Shown here piece after piece: positions 58,901 through 64,000 of a stretch of DNA of 64,000 bases; the first letter of the stretch is position 1; each line of letters starts with the position of its first letter. The notes under the pieces were generated by a model. The model did no database searches, had not been told where the DNA came from, and worked only from the letters and a program-made list of their open reading frames with translations. The position numbers and the translations under genes are program-made. This DNA comes from Acorus gramineus (Eukaryota; Streptophyta; Magnoliopsida; Acorales; Acoraceae). Where the stretch lies: assembly GCA_030737835.1 (NCBI GenBank), contig JAUJYN010000018.1, forward strand, positions 3,534,001 through 3,598,000, given 5' to 3'.

Positions 58901-60668
58901 AGCGATCATCTTTGCGCTGAAGATGTGGAGGCATTACCTCTATGGCGAGGAGTTCGAGCTCTTTACTGATCATAAGAGCTTGACATATTTGCAGTCCCAG
59001 CCGGAGCTCAACATGCGTCAGAGACGTTGGGTCGAGTTCCTGAAGGACTATGATTGTGACATCGCTTACCATCCGGGTAAGGCGAATGTCGTGGCGGATG
59101 CTCTCAGCAGGCAGCCCTTGGGCATGGCCGCCCACATGGCTGTACGTCGTTGGAGGCTTCTGGAGGAGGCCGCTTGCTGGATCAGCGTTCGAGAGACTCC
59201 TGCGGGTGGCTTTTTGGCCAGGCTAGTGGTGCAGCCCGTTCTTCTCGACGAGATCCGCACGGCTCAGGGGCAGGATCCTCACTTTCTAGTCCTCTCTGAA
59301 GGCGTCGCCCGGGGCGAGCGTCCGGACTACCAGATTCGCGAGGACGGGATCCTGCGGTTCAGAGGCCGAGTATGCATTCCTGACGACGCAGAGCTGAAGC
59401 AGAAGATCTTGGACGAGGCCCATCGTTCGAGGTACACAGTGCATCCTGGTGGCACGAAGATGTACAGGGGCCTTCGTCGTGGCTACTGGTGGCGCGGGAT
59501 GAAGACGGATATTGCCCGTTTCGTTGCCCGATGCTTAGTATGCCAGCAGGTGAAGTCGGAGCATCAGCGTCCTGCGGGGAAGCTGCAGTCCATTGAGATC
59601 CCTCAGTGGAAGTGGGAGCAGATCACCATGGACTTCGTCTCGGGTTTGCCGAGGTCACGTTCGGGTCGCGATGCCATCTGGGTGATCGTCGACCGACTGA
59701 CGAAGTCCGCTCATTTCCTCCCCATCCGACTCACCGATTCTCTGGACACCCTGGCGCAGTTGTTTGTCTCCGAGATTGTTCGTCTCCATGGCACTCCCGT
59801 CAGCATCATTTATCGAGACGCGCGATTTACTTCGAGGTTCTGGCGTAGCCTCCAGCACGCCCTGGGTACGAACCTCCACTTCAGTACAGCGTTTCATCCG
59901 CAGACGGACGGCTAGTCGATGAGGACAATTCAAACCCTGGAGAACATGCTGCGAGCCTGCATTCTCGATTTTGGGGGCAGTTGGGAGAGGCACCTTCCAT
60001 TGGTGGAGTTTGCCTACAACAACAGCTACCACTCGAGTATCCGGATGGCTCCTTACGAGGCGCTCTATGGCCGCAGCTGCAGGTCCCCCTTGTGTTGGGA
60101 CGAGGTCAGAGAGCGCCAGTTGGAGGGACCAGAGATCATTCACCAGACCTCAGAGATGGTCAAGACGATTCGCGAGCGTATCCGAGTCGCTCAGAGCCGT
60201 CAGAAGAGCTACGCCGACCGTCGTCGCCGTGAGCTCGCCTTCGAGGTTGGTGACCATGTCTTCTTGAAGGTGTCCCCGATGAAGGGCATCTTCCGTTTCG
60301 GTGTGCGGGGCAAGCTGAGTCCGCGTTTCATTGGGCCGTTCCTCATCCTCGAGCGAGTTGGGGAGGTGGCCTATCGCATAGCTCTGCCCCCACAGTTGGC
60401 TCAGGCCCATGACGTCTTCCATGTCTCGCAGCTGAGGCGTTATGTCCATGATCCTGCTCACGTCATCCCGTTCGAGCCGCTCGTCTTCGAGCCGGACTTG
60501 TCATTCGTGGAGCAGCCGATCGAGATCCTGGACCGCCGCGAGAAGAGGCTCCGCACCAAGACCGTCCAGTTGGTCAAGGTGCGATGGCAGCACCGTTCCG
60601 GTGCCGAGGCCACTTGGGAGCTCGAGGACGCCATGCGTGACGCGTATCCGCATCTTTTCCCTTCTTAG
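55941..60668 (+). pseudogene. T3 gag-pol region with C-terminal chromodomain, broken
   Basis: The region starts MPPRRGRRGRG. Parts: gag capsid-like region about 56.35-56.9 kb; CCHC knuckle [14 protein letters not shown] about 57.05-57.09 kb; Gln-rich linker about 57.12-57.18 kb; retropepsin DSGATHSF about 57.36 kb; RT about 57.9-58.55 kb with FIDDILVYS near 58.35 kb; RNase H about 58.75-59.1 kb with [10 protein letters not shown]; integrase about 59.4-60.2 kb with [11 protein letters not shown] and the AYNNSYHSS motif; chromodomain-like end with VKVRWQ and ATWELEDAM about 60.57-60.66 kb. RT to integrase is largely readable, which makes this the clearest family reference in the window. Confidence 0.93.
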
Positions 60669-60703
60669 ATGTTCTTGTATTTATTTTGAGGACAAAATTT
60701 CCT

Positions 60704-60715
60704 AAGGGGGAAGAA
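60704..60715 (+). other. Polypurine tract of T3
   Basis: AAGGGGGAAGAA abuts the LTR start TGTTATATATG at 60716. Confidence 0.9.
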
Positions 60716-62425
60716 TGTTATATATGTGTCACTTTTTAGCCTTCTGGTAACCATTGGAGCATTCTGGCAGTTTTTCAACTTTTTCGTTTTTCGATCGGAA
60801 CCGCTAAAATTTTGGACTTTTGCTATCACCCTGAGTTTGAGAGCTCCGATTGAAAATCTAACTGCATATTATGTGTCCTGGTGCCATTTCAAGCCACTCA
60901 CGAAAATTTCATCGAATTCCGGTAACGTTTCAGAATTTCACAGTTCTGAATCGTATCCGGGTTTTGACCAAGCGAAAAGTCATTGGGAGACTTGACTTGG
61001 TCAAAGTTGACCCTTGACTTGGTCAAATGGTTTTGGTTTTTAGTGTGGTTGGGTTGACTAGGGTCAAATCTCACCTAAACCTAACCTAAACCTAGCTTAA
61101 CCTAATTTTTTTTTCACTAAGTGTGTGTGGTGAGTGTGTGAGTGGTGTGTGTGTGGTGTGGCCCCCTTTAAGTCCACGCCTAGGAATAGTTAGATGTCCT
61201 ATTCATCTTCTTCTCCACTTCAAATCTCTCTCTCCTCTTTAAAACCCCATTTAGACCTAGTAGAAGGTGTTGGATCAAGAAACCCTAGAAGGAGAAAAGA
61301 AAGGTGAGGACCCGATCTACCTTTGTATGGTCTCGGATTCGAGTTCCCTCATGTGTGACCCCCCTCATGGTCCCTTTTTACCTCTGTTTTCAGCCCTCTT
61401 TGGCTGAGTGGAGATCTTGGTGGTGGTGGTATTGGAGGTGGTAAATCGGTGCGCGAAGAGCACCCGATCTCCTCCCTTCCCTTCCTCTCCTTGGGTGAGC
61501 TTTCTTTCCTTCCATTTCTTGCTTAGATGCATGTTTAGGAGGTGTTTTTGGATGTGCAAAGTGAGCATGAGTGTTTGGGGGTGGGGGAGGGCTGAGGGAG
61601 GTGGTAGAGTCGTCTCTTCCAAAAGTCCCAAGAGTCTCCCTCCGGGAGTGAGGGTGAGGATGAGGTGAAGACACGTTGCCTCGTGACCCATTCGTTGTTC
61701 GTCCGTTCCCATAGTTGTTGGGTCCGGTCTCGTATCGATGTTTAAAGACATCGTTGGGCAGTTATCTCGATGTAGATGATCCAGTAGTGTTGTGTGGACC
61801 AGTAATCCCGGGTCTCCTCGACCAACGGTATGGTCTCTCCCCAAAAGTCCTAAGAGTCTCCCTCCGGGAGTGAGGGTGAGGGTGAGGTTGGTCGCGCCAC
61901 CGCGTGACCCTGTTATCCATGGGTTTCCACCCATGTTTATCTTGAAAGGGAATTGTTTATGTATTGAACTGTTGTATGGTGATTGGTTTCCAGCCACTCA
62001 CTGAGCTTGTAGCTCACCCCTCGCATACTGTTTCTTTTCAGGGGCAGTGTTGGGCGTGGAGCTGGAGCTTTCCTGTGGCGTGGTCTTATGGGCGTGGAGC
62101 GTTCTTCCGGCGGGTGGCGAGTGCGAGGCTGTCAGCAGTCCTAGAGTCATTGTATATATTGTAAATCGTGCATGTGGCACAGGTTGTATTTTTCTTTGGT
62201 CTAGACTTGGCTCTCACAGGACAGTGATTGTGTATTTGAGTCTGTAATAATGTTTTTTGTTTATAGACATTGTTTATATATTATGCTTTCGCTTTTCAGT
62301 CAGTTATCATTATCCTTGCTTTGCCACCTTGTGTGTTGTTGTTGGAGTCTTTATTGACCTCAGGTATTGATAGCTGATATTTTATTATTGCCATGTCTCG
62401 GGGACGGCCGCCTTGGGGTGTGACA
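60716..62425 (+). repeat. Right LTR of T3: chimera of family A 5' half and family D 3' half
   Basis: 60716 to about 61615 follows the A LTRs through U3, leader (donor-like GGTGAGC near 61.50 kb) and the start of the G-rich segment. From about 61620 (AAAAGTCCCAAGAGTCTCCC) to 62425 it follows the 3' part of the D LTRs and ends GTGTGACA. The CpG-rich block and micro-exon are missing. At 1710 bp it is far shorter than either parent. Confidence 0.8.
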
Positions 62426-62763
62426 AAAGTTGGTATCAGAGTTTGGTCCTGTCAGAGCCTAAGTCTAGTCGTATAGATGATGAGTTGTAGGATTGTCATA
62501 TGAGTACTCTTGTTTTAGAAGTTATCTTAGGTTGCTGACATGCCTCCTCGCATCCGTTGACGTGGACGTGACCCCCTGGACCCACCCTTAAGTTGTCGAC
62601 TGAACAGGGTCAGTTGGATCCCTTGTTGCGGGATTAAGGCTTGGGTAGGAGATTCTAGCCTAGTAGTGTGATAATGATGAATTGGTTGCAATTTCTAAGG
62701 TATGGATTGCGTCTCGATAATGGAGCTTCTTTCCCGTGCATCGGTATCGCTGGTAACCATTGA
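62426..62763 (+). pseudogene. Stub of a D-family internal region: primer site and decayed gag start
   Basis: Directly after the D-type LTR end comes TGGTATCAGAG (62431-62441), then GTCCTGTCAGAGCC as in T2, and an MPPRIR-like gag start near 62.54 kb. The rest is too decayed to read. It shows that family D LTRs belonged to elements close to Tekay. An inverted D LTR end interrupts it at 62764. Broken fossil. Confidence 0.7.
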
Positions 62764-63093
62764 TGTCACGCCCATGGTGTCCCCGAGACGTGGCAATAAT
62801 AAAATTAATATCAGCTATCAATACCTGAGGTCAATAAGGAGACCAACAACAATACACAAGGCGGCAAAGCAAGATAATGATAACTGACTCAAAAGCGGAA
62901 GCATAATATATAACAATGTCTGTAAATCAAAAACGTTATTACAGACCCGAATATACAATCAATGTCCTATGGAAGCCAAGTCTAGACCAAAGAAAATACA
63001 ACCTGTGCCACATGCACGATTACAAAGCATAAAATGACTCTAGGAATACTGACAGCCTCTCACACGCCACCCGCCGATAGAACGCTCAACGCT
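62764..63093 (-). repeat. D-type LTR 3' end fragment, inverted
   Basis: It starts with TGTCACGCCC on plus, and its phrases (CTTCCGCTTTT, GGTCTAGACTTGG, reversed) match the D LTR 3' end. An A LTR interrupts it at 63094. Confidence 0.8.
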
Positions 63094-64000
63094 TGTCACG
63101 CCCCGGGGCGGCCATCCCCGGGACGCGACAAGTGTATATAAAATATCAGAATCTACATAGGAGGTCAATAATATATCATACGCAAACAACCAGAATGACA
63201 CACAGACAATAAAGAGGCTGACATGATATATACACCAAATGCGGAAGCAAAAGACTGAATCTGTAAATAAACATACTACAGACTCGATACTCAATCATCT
63301 GTCCTGTGAGAGCCAATATACACAAATACAACTGAATATATACAAACGCGTGCCAAGCACGGAAATAAAATACATACAGACAAGAAGGGATGCTGATAGC
63401 CTCTGGCACTCGCGGAACGTAGCGCTGCTTCGCTACTGAAGGAAATCCTCAGAAAGCTCCTCCCGCTGCTCCGACTCTGGCTCAGTGGAAACTGGGGAAA
63501 AACATATGCGAGGGGTGAGCCACACGCTCAGTGAACAGCACAACCCATGCATCACAGACAATATTGACCACAATTCAGATCTTAAAAATCCACAATCTCT
63601 TATTAACAACCACAAAATGGTAACAAATACTCAAACCAGTGGGTCGCTCAATCGCCAACCCACTACACCCTCACCCTCACCCTTCAATGGGTGACATAGG
63701 ATTTTGGGACTGATATTCATCCAATCACGACACCAGTGGGTCGCTCATCGCCAACCCACTACACCCTCACCCTCACCCTTCAATGGGTGACATAGGATTT
63801 TGGGACTGACTAGGCTGTTGGTCACCCTTGGTCCACCGGTAGTCTCTCCTCCACTCCGTAGGCCGCTGGCTTTCACCCACAACTTCATCACAGTCCGTCA
63901 CAAATATCGGGAGGCACCTACTGATGGGAACCCTCACCCACAACTTCAGCACAGTCCGTCACAAATATCGGGAGGCGCCTACTGATGGGAACCCTCGGAA
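63094..64000 (-). repeat. Family A LTR 3' part, runs off the window
   Basis: Begins TGTCACGCCCC after ACGCT (63089-63093), the visible target-duplication copy if it is a clean insertion in the D fragment. It has two G-rich cassettes (near 63.67 and 63.77 kb) and, near the window end (about 63.88-64.00 kb), a tandem duplication of about 62 bp (ACTTCA.CACAGTCCGTCAC). Confidence 0.85.

Larger units (their letters stand above)
53970..61615 (+). mobile_element. T3: Tekay/Del-type chromovirus with incomplete or recombined LTRs
   Basis: A plus-strand element with a family A 3' LTR half on the left (about 53970-55820), primer site, gag-pol, polypurine tract, and a family A 5' LTR half on the right (60716 to about 61615). 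No target duplication can be paired. The coding region is the best preserved in the window but still broken, with about three to five breaks. The left LTR lacks the optional module, as in T1, so T3 and T1 form one subgroup and T2 another. Confidence 0.9.

Noticed and set aside
53970-61615. T3 as an integrated RNA-form copy, since the left LTR has only a 3' half and the right LTR only a 5' half
   Set aside because: The TATA box predicts a U3 of only about 300 bases, whereas the missing left part is about 900. The right half is followed by D-type LTR sequence rather than a poly-A tail. Recombination explains it better.

Overview
The window is a plant nuclear repeat block, almost certainly from a flowering plant. 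Nothing in it looks like a host gene. Nearly every base can be assigned to LTR retrotransposons of the Ty3/Gypsy superfamily or to repeats inside them. The evidence for a plant is the Tekay/Del-type chromovirus polyproteins (gag, protease, reverse transcriptase, RNase H, integrase, C-terminal chromodomain), initiator-Met-tRNA primer sites, a Tat/Ogre-like element, and dense nesting. I cannot name the species.

Three coding Tekay-type elements are present. T1 (1-6892, minus) is cut by the window edge. T2 (28751-39521, plus) has both LTRs and a perfect 5-bp target duplication (CAACT). T3 (about 53970-61615, plus) has flanking LTRs that look chimeric. All three are broken fossils. Related LTRs are scattered without internal regions. 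Family A has LTRs of 2.7-3.2 kb starting TGTTATATATGTGTCAC. Family D has LTRs of about 3.6 kb starting TGTTGTGCCTGTGTCATT. Family C starts TGTTATGCCTGTGTC. Six stand as solo LTRs; four of these have perfect 5-bp target duplications, one has 4 of 5 matches, and one is doubtful.

Layout. 1-6892 is T1, inserted in a C-type LTR (6893-7373). 7374-8885 is AT-rich and unassigned. 8886-13298 and 40861-43923 are the two halves of one old minus-strand Tat/Ogre-like element. The block between them is a C-type solo LTR (13299-40860) that holds a D fragment (14653-15950), an A solo LTR (16334-19062) and a D solo LTR (19195-39818). That D LTR holds an A solo LTR (21618-24653) and another A solo LTR (25787-39802), and the latter holds T2. 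This is five levels of nesting. To the right, 43924-52635 is the presumed LTR/leader of the Tat element. It contains a 110-bp minisatellite split by a D solo LTR (44475-48162), and an A solo LTR (49552-52630). 52636-53970 is AT-rich. T3 follows, then a D internal-region stub (62426-62763), an inverted D LTR fragment, and an A LTR that runs off the window.

The most interesting signals are four. (1) The long LTRs carry a conserved array of splice-site-like motifs around a 36-nt micro-exon, with a CpG-rich block in one putative intron and a G-quadruplex-type repeat in the other. (2) The Tat-like element carries four aspartic-protease-like domains in tandem. (3) A short hairpin motif (GACGGC...GCCGTC) recurs across the Tat-like material, including a 30-bp inverted repeat around a long (TA)n tract. 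(4) LTR families share 3' modules but swap 5' modules, and both LTRs of T3 look recombined.
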